This document shows, in pieces, positions 38,004-46,693 of a stretch of DNA of 64,000 nucleotides. A model generated the notes under the pieces. It did no database searches, was not told where the DNA came from, and saw nothing but the letters and a program-made list of their open reading frames with translations. The translations under genes and the position numbers were made by a program. How positions within the stretch are numbered: the first letter of the stretch is position 1; every line of letters starts with the position of its first letter. The DNA is from Arthrobacter sp. ZGTC131 (lineage in GTDB: Bacteria > Actinomycetota > Actinomycetes > Actinomycetales > Micrococcaceae): contig NZ_PJIK01000005.1 of the NCBI RefSeq assembly GCF_002929275.1, positions 124,001 to 188,000 of the forward strand, read 5' to 3'.

Positions 38004-38912
38004 ATGAATAGCTTCGACGACGGAGACACCACCGAACCGGGCACCGAGCCCGAGACGGAGCAGCTGCTGCAGCCTGTTCCCGAAGGCCAGCGCATCACGG
38101 TGATGCTGGCTGCCTTCGAGGGCTGGAACGATGCCGGGGAAGCCGCCAGTGACGCACTGCGCTATCTGAATAAGCTCTGGGGCGGCAAGAAGGTCGGCTC
38201 CATTGACGCCGACGAGTACTACGACTTCCAGTTCACGCGGCCCACCGTGCGGCGTACGGCGTCCGGCGAGCGGAAGATCAAATGGCCGTCCACCCGGATC
38301 TACAAGGCCAGCGCCCCCGGGACCAACGTGGACGTAATTTTCATCCAGGGAACCGAACCGTCGTATAAGTGGCGTGCCTACACGGCAGAACTGCTGGTGC
38401 ACGCCGAAGCCCTCCACGTGGACTACGTGATTCTGGTAGGGGCACTGCTGGCGGACGTGCCGCACAGCCGGCCCATCCCGGTCAGCACATCAACGGATGA
38501 CAGCGCCCTGCGCGAGCGGCTGAACCTGGAGGCCTCGCAGTACGAAGGGCCGGTGGGCATCGTGGGAGTCCTGTCCGAGGTGTCCCTCCTTGCGGGAATT
38601 CCCACCGTGTCTCTTTGGGCTGCGGTGCCCCACTACGTGGCGCAGGCCCCGTCACCCAAGGCCCAGCTGGCCCTCCTGCACCGCATCGAGGAACTGCTGC
38701 AGGTCCCGCTGGATACCCATGAGCTGGCCGAGGAGTCCGATGCCTGGGAACGCGGCGTCAATGAACTGGCCACCGAAGACCCCGAAATTGCGGCCTACGT
38801 GCGGCAGCTGGAGGAAGCGAAGGACACCGCCGATCTTCCCGAGGCCAGCGGCGAGTCGATTGCCCGGGAATTCGAGCGCTACCTCAAGCGAAGGGGCAAG
38901 GACAAGCCCTAG
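38004..38912 (+). CDS. PAC2-family protein
   Basis: A 302-residue PAC2 (proteasome assembly chaperone 2-like) protein: MLAAFEGWNDAGEAASDALR, DIDADEYYDFQ-like GSIDADEYYDFQFTRPTVRR, VDYVILVGALLADVPHSRPI and SLWAAVPHYV. Bacterial members in actinobacteria are widespread but of unknown function; the eukaryotic namesake assists 20S assembly. Position about 3 kb from the proteasome operon is suggestive only. The C-terminus is helical and acidic. Confidence 0.88.
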   Translation: MNSFDDGDTTEPGTEPETEQLLQPVPEGQRITVMLAAFEGWNDAGEAASDALRYLNKLWGGKKVGSIDADEYYDFQFTRPTVRRTASGERKIKWPSTRIYKASAPGTNVDVIFIQGTEPSYKWRAYTAELLVHAEALHVDYVILVGALLADVPHSRPIPVSTSTDDSALRERLNLEASQYEGPVGIVGVLSEVSLLAGIPTVSLWAAVPHYVAQAPSPKAQLALLHRIEELLQVPLDTHELAEESDAWERGVNELATEDPEIAAYVRQLEEAKDTADLPEASGESIAREFERYLKRRGKDKP

Positions 38913-38967
38913 GCCGGGCGGCGCCTCGTGCTGCTGGGCGCTTTCGGCTTGGAGCGCGGGTCAGGCC

Positions 38968-40245
38968 TTAGAGCTCGACGCCGAGCAGCGCGTTGACGGC
39001 GTCTCTCACCAGGGCCCGGTCCGCGGCCGACGCCGCTGCCCCGCCGGCCGTCGCCAGCGCCGCCCAGCCGTCCACGGCCGCCAGGGCAGAGGGCGCGTCA
39101 AGGTCATTGGAGAGCGCCGCGCGCATGGCCCCCATGAGGGCTGCTGCCGACCCGGCGGGCGTGACCGCCAGCGCCCCGCGCCAGTGTTCGAGCCGTTCCT
39201 TGGCCTGCGCAAATCCTTCATCCGTCCAGGACCAGTCAGAGCGGTAATGATGTGCCAGGATGGCTAGCCGGATGGCCGCCGGTTCCTCCCTCGCCGCCCG
39301 CAGCTTGGACACGAGGACGAGGTTGCCCTTGGACTTGCTCATTTTTTCGCCGTCCAGACCGACCATTCCGGCATGCGCAAAGTGCTCCGCCAACGGCACT
39401 CCGGAGAGCGAGTAAGCATGGCCGGCGCCCATCTCGTGGTGCGGGAAGACGAGGTCTGAGCCCCCGCCCTGAACGGTAAACGGCGCCGGCAGGTACTTCT
39501 GGGCTATGACCGTGCACTCGATGTGCCAGCCGGGACGCCCCTTGCCCAGCAGACCGCCCTCCCAGCTGGGCTCGCCGTCGCGGGCGACGCGCCAAAGGAG
39601 AGGATCCAAGGCCTGGCGCTTGCCGGCACGGCCGGGATCGCCGCCGCGCTCCGCGAACAGCTCAAGCATCTCGGACTCCGGCAGGCCGGACACCGCACCC
39701 AGTGTCCAGGCATCGACGGTGACGGCGTGCTTGCCGGCGGCTTCGACGTCGTAATAAACGTCCCCGTCAGGCTCGCCGGGGGTGCCGGTGACGCGATACG
39801 CGAGACCGTCCTGGAGGAGCTGCTCGATGGCGGGGACGATCAGCGGCATCGACTCTACGGCGCCGACGTAGTGATCGGGGGCCAGCACATTCAGCGCTTC
39901 CATGTCGGTCCGGAACAGCTCAATCTGGCTGGCAGCAAGGTCGCGCCAGTCAACGCCGGTTGCGGTTGCGCGTTCCAGCAACGGGTCATCGACGTCAGTG
40001 ACGTTCTGGACATAGGCAACCCGCTGGCCGCCGTCCCGCCACGCCCGGTTCAGCAGGTCGAATGCGACGTAACTCGCGGCGTGACCCATGTGGGTGGCGT
40101 CATACGGAGTGATTCCGCAGACGTACATTGACTGCTCGCCGTCGGCCTGGAGGGTCACGACTCCGCCGGCGGCCGTGTCGTACAGCCGGAGGGCGGGCAT
40201 TGTGCCCGGCAGTTCAGGAACGGGGCGGGATATCCAGGACTTCAC
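38968..40245 (-). CDS. mshC: Mycothiol ligase MshC
   Basis: A 425-residue CysRS-like ligase: [17 protein letters not shown] near the zinc Cys and HIGH-like motif, [17 protein letters not shown], a FPHHEMG block and KMSKSKGN (about residue 300). The GITPYDATH sequence, in place of GPTVY, distinguishes MshC from cysteinyl-tRNA synthetase. It joins cysteine to GlcN-inositol in mycothiol synthesis. The GTG start lies 15 nt after the uppP stop. Confidence 0.95.
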   Translation of the reverse strand: MKSWISRPVPELPGTMPALRLYDTAAGGVVTLQADGEQSMYVCGITPYDATHMGHAASYVAFDLLNRAWRDGGQRVAYVQNVTDVDDPLLERATATGVDWRDLAASQIELFRTDMEALNVLAPDHYVGAVESMPLIVPAIEQLLQDGLAYRVTGTPGEPDGDVYYDVEAAGKHAVTVDAWTLGAVSGLPESEMLELFAERGGDPGRAGKRQALDPLLWRVARDGEPSWEGGLLGKGRPGWHIECTVIAQKYLPAPFTVQGGGSDLVFPHHEMGAGHAYSLSGVPLAEHFAHAGMVGLDGEKMSKSKGNLVLVSKLRAAREEPAAIRLAILAHHYRSDWSWTDEGFAQAKERLEHWRGALAVTPAGSAAALMGAMRAALSNDLDAPSALAAVDGWAALATAGGAAASAADRALVRDAVNALLGVEL

Positions 40246-40260
40246 AGCCCAAGCCTAGTG

Positions 40261-41094
40261 CTAGGCGCTGATGACATTGAAACCGAGCAGCAGGTAGAGC
40301 GCCAGACCGAGAAAGATGCGGTACCAGACGAACAGCCGGTAGCTGCGCGTGGAAATGAACTTCAGGAACCAGCCGATGATGACGTATCCCACAACGAAGG
40401 CAATGAGCGTCGCCAAGGCCGTCTCGGGCAGTCCGTAAGGTCCGCTGACCCCCTCCTTGGTCACCACTTTGAACAGCTGGTAAAGGCCGCTGCCGAACAC
40501 GGCCGGAATGGCTAGGAGGAATGAGTAGCGGGCCGCCGCCTCCCGGGTGTAGCCCATGAGGAGGCCGGCCGTGATGGTCCCGCCGGAGCGGGACACGCCG
40601 GGAATCAGGGCCATGGCCTGCGCAAGTCCGTAAAGGATGCCGTGTTTGTACGTCAGGTGTGTCAGGTCCCGCTTCTGCTTTCCGACCGCGTCCGCGACGG
40701 CGAGGATTAGGCCGAACACGATGAGGGTGGTGGCCACGATCCACAAGCTGCGCAACACCGATTCGATCTGGTCCTGGAACAGCAGGCCCAGGACGATGAT
40801 CGGCAGGCTGCCAAGGATCACCAGCCAGCCCATCCGGGCGTCGGGGTCGTGCCGGGACACGCGCCCGGCCAGGGATCCGGACCAGGCCTTGACGATGCGG
40901 ACAATGTCACGCCAGAAGTAGACGATCACGGCCGTTTCGGTGCCGAGCTGCGTGATCGCCGTGAAGGCCGCCCCGGGGTCCGCCGCATTCGGCAGGAAGG
41001 ACCCCACGATCCTGAGGTGGGCGCTTGATGAAATAGGGAGGAATTCGGTCAGTCCCTGCACAAGACCCAGCAGGGCCGCTTCAATCCAGTTCAC
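40261..41094 (-). CDS. uppP: Undecaprenyl-diphosphatase UppP
   Basis: A 277-residue protein with about eight membrane helices and the BacA/UppP signatures [19 protein letters not shown] (catalytic Glu and Ser region) and [20 protein letters not shown]. It recycles the undecaprenyl carrier by removing a phosphate, and it confers bacitracin tolerance. GTG start. It is upstream of mshC in the same transcript. Confidence 0.95.
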   Translation of the reverse strand: MNWIEAALLGLVQGLTEFLPISSSAHLRIVGSFLPNAADPGAAFTAITQLGTETAVIVYFWRDIVRIVKAWSGSLAGRVSRHDPDARMGWLVILGSLPIIVLGLLFQDQIESVLRSLWIVATTLIVFGLILAVADAVGKQKRDLTHLTYKHGILYGLAQAMALIPGVSRSGGTITAGLLMGYTREAAARYSFLLAIPAVFGSGLYQLFKVVTKEGVSGPYGLPETALATLIAFVVGYVIIGWFLKFISTRSYRLFVWYRIFLGLALYLLLGFNVISA

Positions 41095-41144
41095 GCTAAG
41101 ACCCTACGTCATGATGATGGTGGTTTCCCCGTAAGCTTGCTGCT

Positions 41145-42089
41145 ATGCAGCAGCGTTACATCGGCAACAGCGGGCTACGATCATCGGCCCTGTCCCTCGG
41201 CACCATGACATGGGCCCGCGAAACGGATGACCAGGATGCCTCGGAACTGCTGCGGACCTTCGTGGACGCGGGCGGCACGCTCGTTGATACAGCAGCCTCC
41301 TACGCGGACGGGCAGGCGGAAGCGCTGCTGGGCGCCTTGCTCGGCGACGTCGTCTCCCGCACGGAAGTGGTCATTTCCACCAAAGCTGGGGTGTCGCCGT
41401 CGGACGGACGGCAGAAGGTGGACGCGTCGCGGAACGCGATGCTCTCAGGGCTCGACGCCAGCCTTGCCCGGCTGGGGACCGACTACGTCGACATCTGGTT
41501 TGCCCAGGCCTGGGACCCCAATGTTCCCCTGGACGAGACACTGTCGGCGCTGGACTTCGCGGTCCGCAGCGGCCGTGCCCGCTATGCCGGCATCTCCAAC
41601 TACAACGGCTGGCAGACTGCCAAGGCCGCAGCCGTGGCCGGGTTCCCGCTCGTGGCCAACCAGTCCGAATATTCGCTGGTGCGCAGGAACGCCGAAGCCG
41701 AGCTGATCCCAGCGGTCGAGGATGCCGGGCTCGGCCTGATGGCCTGGGCACCGCTGGGGCGCGGCGTCCTGACCGGAAAGTACCGCGGGCATGTCCCCGC
41801 CGACTCACGGGCTGCCGGAACCAGGTTTGCCGCCTACGTGGAGCCGTACCTGGAACAGCCGGCGTCGCGCGTCGTTGAAGCGGTTGCCATGGCCGCCCGT
41901 GGCCTGGGCAGGTCTTCACTGGATGTGGCGCTCAGCTGGCTGCTCACCCGGCACGGCGTGGCCACCGCCGTCGTCGGCGCCCGGACTCCGGTGCAGCTCA
42001 AGGAGATTCTGGATGCACAGCTGACGCCGCTGCCCGCGGAGATTGCCCGGGCGCTCGAGGACGTCTCAAGCGGCTCCCCGGCACTCTAG
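41145..42089 (+). CDS. Aldo/keto reductase
   Basis: A 314-residue TIM-barrel oxidoreductase: DTAASYADGQAEALLG (Asp-Tyr), VVISTKAGV (Lys), LGTDYVDIWFAQAW (QAW where His is usual) and GISNYNGWQ. The cofactor end has VAVVGARTPVQL-like TAVVGARTPVQLKEI. It uses NADPH. The catalytic His of AKRs (in DxxxxH) is replaced by Gln here (IWFAQAWD), as seen in part of the group, so activity may differ. The substrate is unknown. Confidence 0.88.
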   Translation: MQQRYIGNSGLRSSALSLGTMTWARETDDQDASELLRTFVDAGGTLVDTAASYADGQAEALLGALLGDVVSRTEVVISTKAGVSPSDGRQKVDASRNAMLSGLDASLARLGTDYVDIWFAQAWDPNVPLDETLSALDFAVRSGRARYAGISNYNGWQTAKAAAVAGFPLVANQSEYSLVRRNAEAELIPAVEDAGLGLMAWAPLGRGVLTGKYRGHVPADSRAAGTRFAAYVEPYLEQPASRVVEAVAMAARGLGRSSLDVALSWLLTRHGVATAVVGARTPVQLKEILDAQLTPLPAEIARALEDVSSGSPAL

Positions 42090-42134
42090 GATCTGGTGAG
42101 GCGTCCAGGACCTGGTGAGGCGTCCAGGATCTGG
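42088..42134. repeat. 19-bp tandem repeat at the AKR 3' end
   Basis: AGGATCTGGTGAGGCGTCC (42088-42106), then AGGACCTGGTGAGGCGTCC (42107-42125), then a 9-bp third copy. The first unit begins inside the AKR stop codon. It lies between two convergent genes and no terminator hairpin is seen nearby. Confidence 0.75.
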
Positions 42135-42151
42135 ACCGGTTCAGGACTTCG

Positions 42152-42421
42152 TCAGTCCTCCAGGATCTCGAGATCCTCGTCGTCGTCCACTGCGCCGGCT
42201 TCGTCTTCGTCTTCTTCCTCGTCGTCGAACACCTGCAGCGGCGTCACTTCGTTGTAGGCCTCATAGAGGGCGTCCTCGTAGACTTCGAAAGCATCAGCAA
42301 CTGCAAAGAAAGCTGCTTCTACGGAGGGGTCACCATCGCCCCGGCGTGCTGAGGCTGCAGCCAGATGTTCTTCCAAAGCGGCAGTCAAGGACTGAAGCGC
42401 GACACGCGGATCGATGCTCAT
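42152..42421 (-). CDS. Small acidic protein of unknown function
   Basis: An 89-residue protein with a helical N-terminal half (VALQSLTAALEEHLAAASAR, AFFAVADAFEVYEDALYEAY) and a C-terminal tail of nearly pure Asp/Glu (DDEEEDEDEAGAVDDDED). Homologues in actinobacteria carry vague names such as primosomal protein, without evidence that I know of. GAAGG precedes the ATG. It is divergent from the DUF5703 gene by about 40 nt. Confidence 0.8.
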   Translation of the reverse strand: MSIDPRVALQSLTAALEEHLAAASARRGDGDPSVEAAFFAVADAFEVYEDALYEAYNEVTPLQVFDDEEEDEDEAGAVDDDEDLEILED

Positions 42422-42460
42422 GCCTTCACGTTAGCGGGAAAAGGACGAAAATGGAGAGCA

Positions 42461-42694
42461 ATGAAGGAACATTTTCTGACCAGCTCGGTCCTACGGGAAC
42501 GGGACTACGTGAAGCAGTACGAGTACCTGGTACTGACGGTCAGTCCTGACGATTCACTGCCCGAAGCACGCCGCCGGCTGGTTGAACATTCGGAATACGG
42601 CAAGTGGGAACTGGAGCGCAGCCGGCTGTACGTGGGCGGCGGCAGGCGTTTCTGGCTGCGGCGCCGGGTCACGCAGGTGCAGCGGACCGTCTAG
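42461..42694 (+). CDS. DUF5703-family protein
   Basis: A 77-residue protein, KQYEYLVLTVSPDDSLPEAR, then VEHSEYGKWELERSRLYVGG and RRFWLRRRVTQV. This matches the short actinobacterial DUF5703 family: an N-terminal strand, an 'AEYGxWELxR' helix and a basic end. Function unknown. ATG 42461 is selected because family similarity starts there. Confidence 0.82.
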   Translation: MKEHFLTSSVLRERDYVKQYEYLVLTVSPDDSLPEARRRLVEHSEYGKWELERSRLYVGGGRRFWLRRRVTQVQRTV

Positions 42695-42734
42695 CCGATC
42701 CATGCCGCGGAGGCCCCGCCTCAGCGCCTGATCG

Positions 42735-43907
42735 CTAGTCTTCGAGCGGTCCGAGCCACGCGTTCGCTACGGTATTGTGCGCCGACTCGTCGTCCGACGG
42801 ATGGAACATTCCGGCGAGCACGTCACGGTACAGCCGTTCGAGTTCGGATCCTCGGAAGTAGCTGGATCCTCCGGAGACGCGGATGGCCAGATCCACCACA
42901 GTCCGCGCCGTTTCCGTGGCACGCACTTTAAGTCCGACGAGCTTCGGGAACCACAGGCTTCCGTGATCCACCAGCTGGTCAACATCCCTGGCGACTTCCG
43001 CGAGCTGGGGGTAGAGGGCCTCCATGGCCATGGCAGCTTCCGCCACCTTCCAGCGGATATCCGGATCCTGGGCCAGGCTGCGTCCCCCGTTCTTGAAGGA
43101 GGTCCTGCGCTTGGCTGCATCGGCGCCCAAGAGAAGGGCCCGCTCGCCGATGCCGGCGTAGACAGCGGCCAACAGCGTCTCGAAGCACGCGAAGATGGCG
43201 AAGATCAGCGGATCCGCGTTTGGGCCCACCGGCAGCTTCCGGAAGATGCGCTCGGCAGGCACCTCGGCACCGTCCAGCACGGTGGTATTGGACTGGCTGG
43301 CCCGCATTCCCAGCGTGTTCCAGTCATCGAGGATCCGGTACCCCGCGGCGCCGCGGTCCATGAACCCGTGCACCAGCTCCCCCTCGCCGCCGCGGGCAGC
43401 GCCGTCCTTGCCGAAGATCCCCAGCCGGGTCCAGGCCGGCGAGAGGCTGGTGAAGATCTTGGTGCCGGTGAACGAGTAGCCGCCGCCAGGGAGGGGTCTC
43501 GCGTCCGTCAGGGAATCGAAGAGGACGGAGTCGTTGCCGGCTTCCGAGTTCCCGAACGCGAAGATCTCCCCGGCGGCGGCCTCGCGCAGCACGAAGTCGA
43601 GCGACGCGTCGCCCCGTGCGGCCAGGACGCGCGCCACCCCGGTCCAGACCAGGTGCATGTTGACGGCAAGCGCCGTGGCCGGGGCCGCCGTCGCAAGCCG
43701 CCGCTGGCACCTGGCCGCCGCTTCGAGACCGAAGCCGGATCCGCCGTCGGACTCCGGAACAAAAAGCTTCAGGTAGCCGGCAGCGGCGAGCTCATCAAGA
43801 TCTTCGGAGAAGAAGGCATTTCTCTCGTCATAGCCTGCGGCCCTTCCGCGGATGCGGTCGAGCAGATCGTCGGGCAGCAGCTGTGCGGGATCCACGGGAT
43901 GGCTCAA
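42735..43907 (-). CDS. Acyl-CoA dehydrogenase-family protein
   Basis: A 390-residue ACAD-fold flavoprotein: helical N-terminal domain, beta domain (FGNSEAGNDSVLFDSL, FTGTKIFTSLSPAW) and C-terminal helices (RVSGGSSYFRGSELERLYRD). The usual catalytic Glu of fatty-acid ACADs is not evident; the RVSGGSSYFRG block fits the group of monooxygenase-like ACAD members (DszC/HpaB-type), so a desulfurisation- or flavin-oxidation-like role is possible. TTG at 43907 overlaps the M20 stop, so the two are coupled. Confidence 0.85.
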   Translation of the reverse strand: MSHPVDPAQLLPDDLLDRIRGRAAGYDERNAFFSEDLDELAAAGYLKLFVPESDGGSGFGLEAAARCQRRLATAAPATALAVNMHLVWTGVARVLAARGDASLDFVLREAAAGEIFAFGNSEAGNDSVLFDSLTDARPLPGGGYSFTGTKIFTSLSPAWTRLGIFGKDGAARGGEGELVHGFMDRGAAGYRILDDWNTLGMRASQSNTTVLDGAEVPAERIFRKLPVGPNADPLIFAIFACFETLLAAVYAGIGERALLLGADAAKRRTSFKNGGRSLAQDPDIRWKVAEAAMAMEALYPQLAEVARDVDQLVDHGSLWFPKLVGLKVRATETARTVVDLAIRVSGGSSYFRGSELERLYRDVLAGMFHPSDDESAHNTVANAWLGPLED

Positions 43908-45208
43908 TAGTTGGTGAGGAGAGTGTTGAGGACCCGTGCGCCGAACTTCAGCGACTCGGCCGGGACCCGTTCGTCCACGCCGTGGAACATGCCCGTGAAG
44001 TCCAGATCGTCCGGCAACTGGAGCGGGGCGAAGCCGTACCCGGTGATGCCCAGCTTGCTGAGGGCCTTGTTGTCCGTTCCGCCGGACAGCGTGTAGGGCA
44101 GGACTTTGGCCCCGGGGTCCTCCGAGTGCAGGGCATCGATCATGGAATCCACGAGGTTGCCGGAGAAGGGCACCTCGAGGGAGACGTCATTGTGCACGTA
44201 GCTGACGTCCACGCCGCTGCCGGCAAGCTCCCGCACAATTTCCAGCACCTGGTCCTGCTGGCCGGGGAGGGTCCGGCAGTCCACCAGGGCCTCAGCTGAT
44301 TCGGGAATGACGTTGTGCTTGTAACCGCCCCTCAGGAGGGTCGGATTGGAGGTGTTCTGGAGTGTGGCGCCAACAAAGCGGGCCACTGTGCCCAATTCCT
44401 TGAGGAGCCTCTCCGGATTGTCCGGGTCGAATTCGACGCCGGTGAGTTCCGTTACGCCGTCGAGGAACTGACGGGTGGTGGCCGTCAGCTCGATGGGCCA
44501 TTGGTATTCCCCGATGCGCGTGACGGCCCCGGCGAGGCGAGTAATGGCGTTGTCCGTGCTGATCTGCGAGCCGTGGCCAGCCCGGCCGTGGGCAACCAGC
44601 CTCAGCCACGAAATGCCCTTCTCCGCAGTCTGGAGGAGATAGGTGCGCTGCCCGCCGATGGTGGCGGAGAATCCGCCCACCTCAGAGATCGCCTCCGTGG
44701 CCCCTTCGAAGAGCTCCGGGCGGTGCTTGACGGCGAACTGGGAGCCGTGGACGCCGCCTGCCTCCTCATCGGCGAAGAAGGCAAAGATGATGTCGCGCTT
44801 CGGCTTGCGGCCGGTGCGGGCAAAGTCGCGCATCACGGACAGGATCATGGCGTCCATGTCCTTCATGTCCACGGCGCCGCGGCCCCAGATCAGCCCGTCC
44901 TTCAGTTCGGCGCCAAAGGGATCCACCGACCATTGCTCCCGGAGGGCCGGGACCACGTCCAGATGCCCGTGGACCACCAGGGCACTTGCGGAGGGGTCCT
45001 CCCCCGCCATCCGGGTGACCACGCTGCCCCGGCCCGGCTCCGATTCGAAGATCTCCGCCTCCAGCCCCACCTCGGAGATCAGTCCCGCGGTGTATTCGGC
45101 CGCCGCGCGTTCGCCCGGCCCGGAACCGTCCCCGAAGTTGGACGAATCGATGCGGATGAGCTCCTGGCAGATGGTGACGACTTCATCCTCTGGCCGGATC
45201 TGAGACAT
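43904..45208 (-). CDS. M20-family metallopeptidase
   Basis: A 434-residue zinc aminoacylase/peptidase: VVHGHLDVVPA (first metal His/Asp), WGRGAVDMKDM (bridging Asp), FAFFADEEAGGVHGSQFA (catalytic Glu), a dimerisation domain, and HGVDERV near the end (last His). It fits acetylornithine-deacetylase/succinyl-diaminopimelate-desuccinylase-like enzymes. TTAGGAG precedes the ATG. The substrate cannot be read. Confidence 0.9.
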   Translation of the reverse strand: MSQIRPEDEVVTICQELIRIDSSNFGDGSGPGERAAAEYTAGLISEVGLEAEIFESEPGRGSVVTRMAGEDPSASALVVHGHLDVVPALREQWSVDPFGAELKDGLIWGRGAVDMKDMDAMILSVMRDFARTGRKPKRDIIFAFFADEEAGGVHGSQFAVKHRPELFEGATEAISEVGGFSATIGGQRTYLLQTAEKGISWLRLVAHGRAGHGSQISTDNAITRLAGAVTRIGEYQWPIELTATTRQFLDGVTELTGVEFDPDNPERLLKELGTVARFVGATLQNTSNPTLLRGGYKHNVIPESAEALVDCRTLPGQQDQVLEIVRELAGSGVDVSYVHNDVSLEVPFSGNLVDSMIDALHSEDPGAKVLPYTLSGGTDNKALSKLGITGYGFAPLQLPDDLDFTGMFHGVDERVPAESLKFGARVLNTLLTNY

Positions 45209-45400
45209 TGATCACTCCTAATATCGGGGGGATGCGGATTCAAGCGGGCGGCGGCGGGTTTCGGCTGCCGGAACGCGTAGGTTCAGCCTACCCAGTCGGC
45301 CCGATTCCATGTTTGCCCAAAGTTCGTGTTAGAGTTTTTCTCGCTGCTTCGGAGAGATGCGAAACGCTGAAAGGCGGAACGGGTCCCCGAAATACCACCT

Positions 45401-45483
45401 GCGCGGGTGGCGGAATGGCAGACGCGCTAGCTTGAGGTGCTAGTCCTCGAAAGGGGGTGGGGGTTCAAGTCCCCCTCCGCGCA
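45401..45483 (+). tRNA. tRNA-Leu (GAG)
   Basis: A cloverleaf of 83 nt: acceptor GCGCGGG pairing with TCCGCGC, anticodon stem CTAGC/GCTAG with loop TTGAGGT (anticodon GAG), a long class II variable arm (CCTC-GAAA-GGGG type), and T arm GGGGG-TTCAAGT-CCCCC. CCA is not encoded. It reads CUC/CUU. Confidence 0.95.
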
Positions 45484-45490
45484 CAAAGGG

Positions 45491-45527
45491 AAAAGCCCCC
45501 GGAATTCAAGGATTCCGGGGGCTTTTT
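45491..45527 (+). terminator. Terminator after tRNA-Leu
   Basis: AAAAGCCCCCGGAAT pairs with ATTCCGGGGGCTTTTT around a short loop and ends in a T-run; it begins 8 nt after the tRNA. Confidence 0.92.
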
Positions 45528-45662
45528 CGTGTCTGAGGCCGTCCTGGTGACAGGGACGAAGTGCGGGCCACCTGGATCACCGGTATGACTTGGAACAGCC
45601 ATGCGCCCAACACGGCCAGCGCACTGATCCAGGTTGTTCTCTGCCGTTTCCGGCCCGCACCG

Positions 45663-45736
45663 TCGGGATGGCAGGGTTTGAACCTGCGGCCCCCGGCCCC
45701 TCCCGGCCGGATGCGCCCAAACTGCGCCACATCCCG
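45663..45736 (-). pseudogene. Degenerate tRNA-Pro
   Basis: On the minus strand the acceptor arms CGGGATG/CATCCCG, D stem GCGC/GCGC and T arm GCAGG-TTCAAAC-CCTGC are intact and of tRNA-Pro type. The D loop is shortened (AGTTTGG, missing the usual TA after GG), and the anticodon arm is not canonical: CCGGCC/GGCCGG or longer pairs enclose only GGGAGG, with no U33 and no regular 7-nt loop. It therefore probably cannot work as a tRNA. Confidence 0.6.
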
Positions 45737-45946
45737 TTGACCGGCACCGAGGTCGCCCCGCGCCGGCTACTTCCTATTACCGATTACTTCCGATTCAGGC
45801 GCCACGTCAACCCTCTTCGATGCGGGAGCCGGGCCAGCGACGGGCGACAGCCATAAATCATTGGGGAAAAGGTTCAGTGGCCCGGGCCACGGTGACGTGA
45901 TCTCGTCATCGCTGGATCACCCTTCGCCAGGCAAGCAGACGCAGTG

Positions 45947-46693
45947 TCAGCCCGTCCGCGGCTTGGCCAACGGTGGGTGGATATGCCGGTCCGAGGCAGT
46001 GAACAGCGACGCAGGGGCGCCTCCGGCGGCGGCCTGGGTCTTGCGCCCGGTGTCATCCAGTTGGGGCGTCATTTTGCGGGTGAAGTTGCCCGCCGCGAGT
46101 GTCGTGTTCCAGACCGCCTCGTAGACGGTACGAAGCTGCGTCATGGTGAACTCGCGGGGCAGCATCCGGGCTGCGACGGTGGTGTACTCCATCTTCCCGG
46201 CCAGCCGGTCCAGGCCGTCGCGAAGAATCGCGGCGTGATCAAACGCCATCGGCTCCTCGAGGACCCGGTGGACGGGGTGCCATTCGGCGGCCGCGGCGTC
46301 GGTGCCGGCTGACAGCTCCGGAAGGCTATGTCCGTCGGTGGCCAGCAGGGCCAGATGCGCCACGGAGACGACCCGCATGCGCGGGTCCCGTTCCGGGTGG
46401 CTGTAGGTGGCCAACTGCTCGACGTGGACCGGCAGGTGGCCCAGGTCCAGTCCGGTTTCCTCGGCGAGCTCCCGGTACGCAGCCTGTTCCGCTGATTCCC
46501 GGGATCCGACGAAACCGCCGGGCAGGGCCAGTTCACCTTTGAAGGGGTGGCCGCCGCGGCGGACCAGTGCCGTGTAAAGCGCGCCCGAGCCGACTGCGAA
46601 GACCACCAGATCGGCGGTCACGGCGATAGCGGGATATTCCTTCGGCTTGTAGGCATCCAGGAATTCCTGTTCGCCTTTCGTGTCGCGGGTCAT
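45947..46693 (-). CDS. Nudix-domain regulator of NAD metabolism (NrtR-like)
   Basis: A 248-residue protein. Residues 20-160 are a Nudix domain with an intact box (Gly60, Glu66, Arg74-Glu75, Glu78-Glu79, Gly81-Leu82), and residues 160-225 form a winged-helix-like domain (TTVAARMLPREFTMTQLRTV, GNFTRKM). This is the NrtR architecture: a transcription factor that senses ADP-ribose and represses NAD salvage or synthesis genes. Its ATG overlaps the nadR stop, so pnuC-nadR-nrtR is one transcript and the protein probably controls its own operon. Because the Nudix box is complete, ADP-ribose hydrolysis is also possible. The 18 C-terminal residues extend beyond the family. Confidence 0.85.
   Translation of the reverse strand: MTRDTKGEQEFLDAYKPKEYPAIAVTADLVVFAVGSGALYTALVRRGGHPFKGELALPGGFVGSRESAEQAAYRELAEETGLDLGHLPVHVEQLATYSHPERDPRMRVVSVAHLALLATDGHSLPELSAGTDAAAAEWHPVHRVLEEPMAFDHAAILRDGLDRLAGKMEYTTVAARMLPREFTMTQLRTVYEAVWNTTLAAGNFTRKMTPQLDDTGRKTQAAAGGAPASLFTASDRHIHPPLAKPRTG

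Noticed and set aside
38004-38912. PAC2 gene as part of the proteasome operon
   Set aside because: It lies on the opposite strand and is separated by the site-2 protease and HAD genes; only distant proximity exists.
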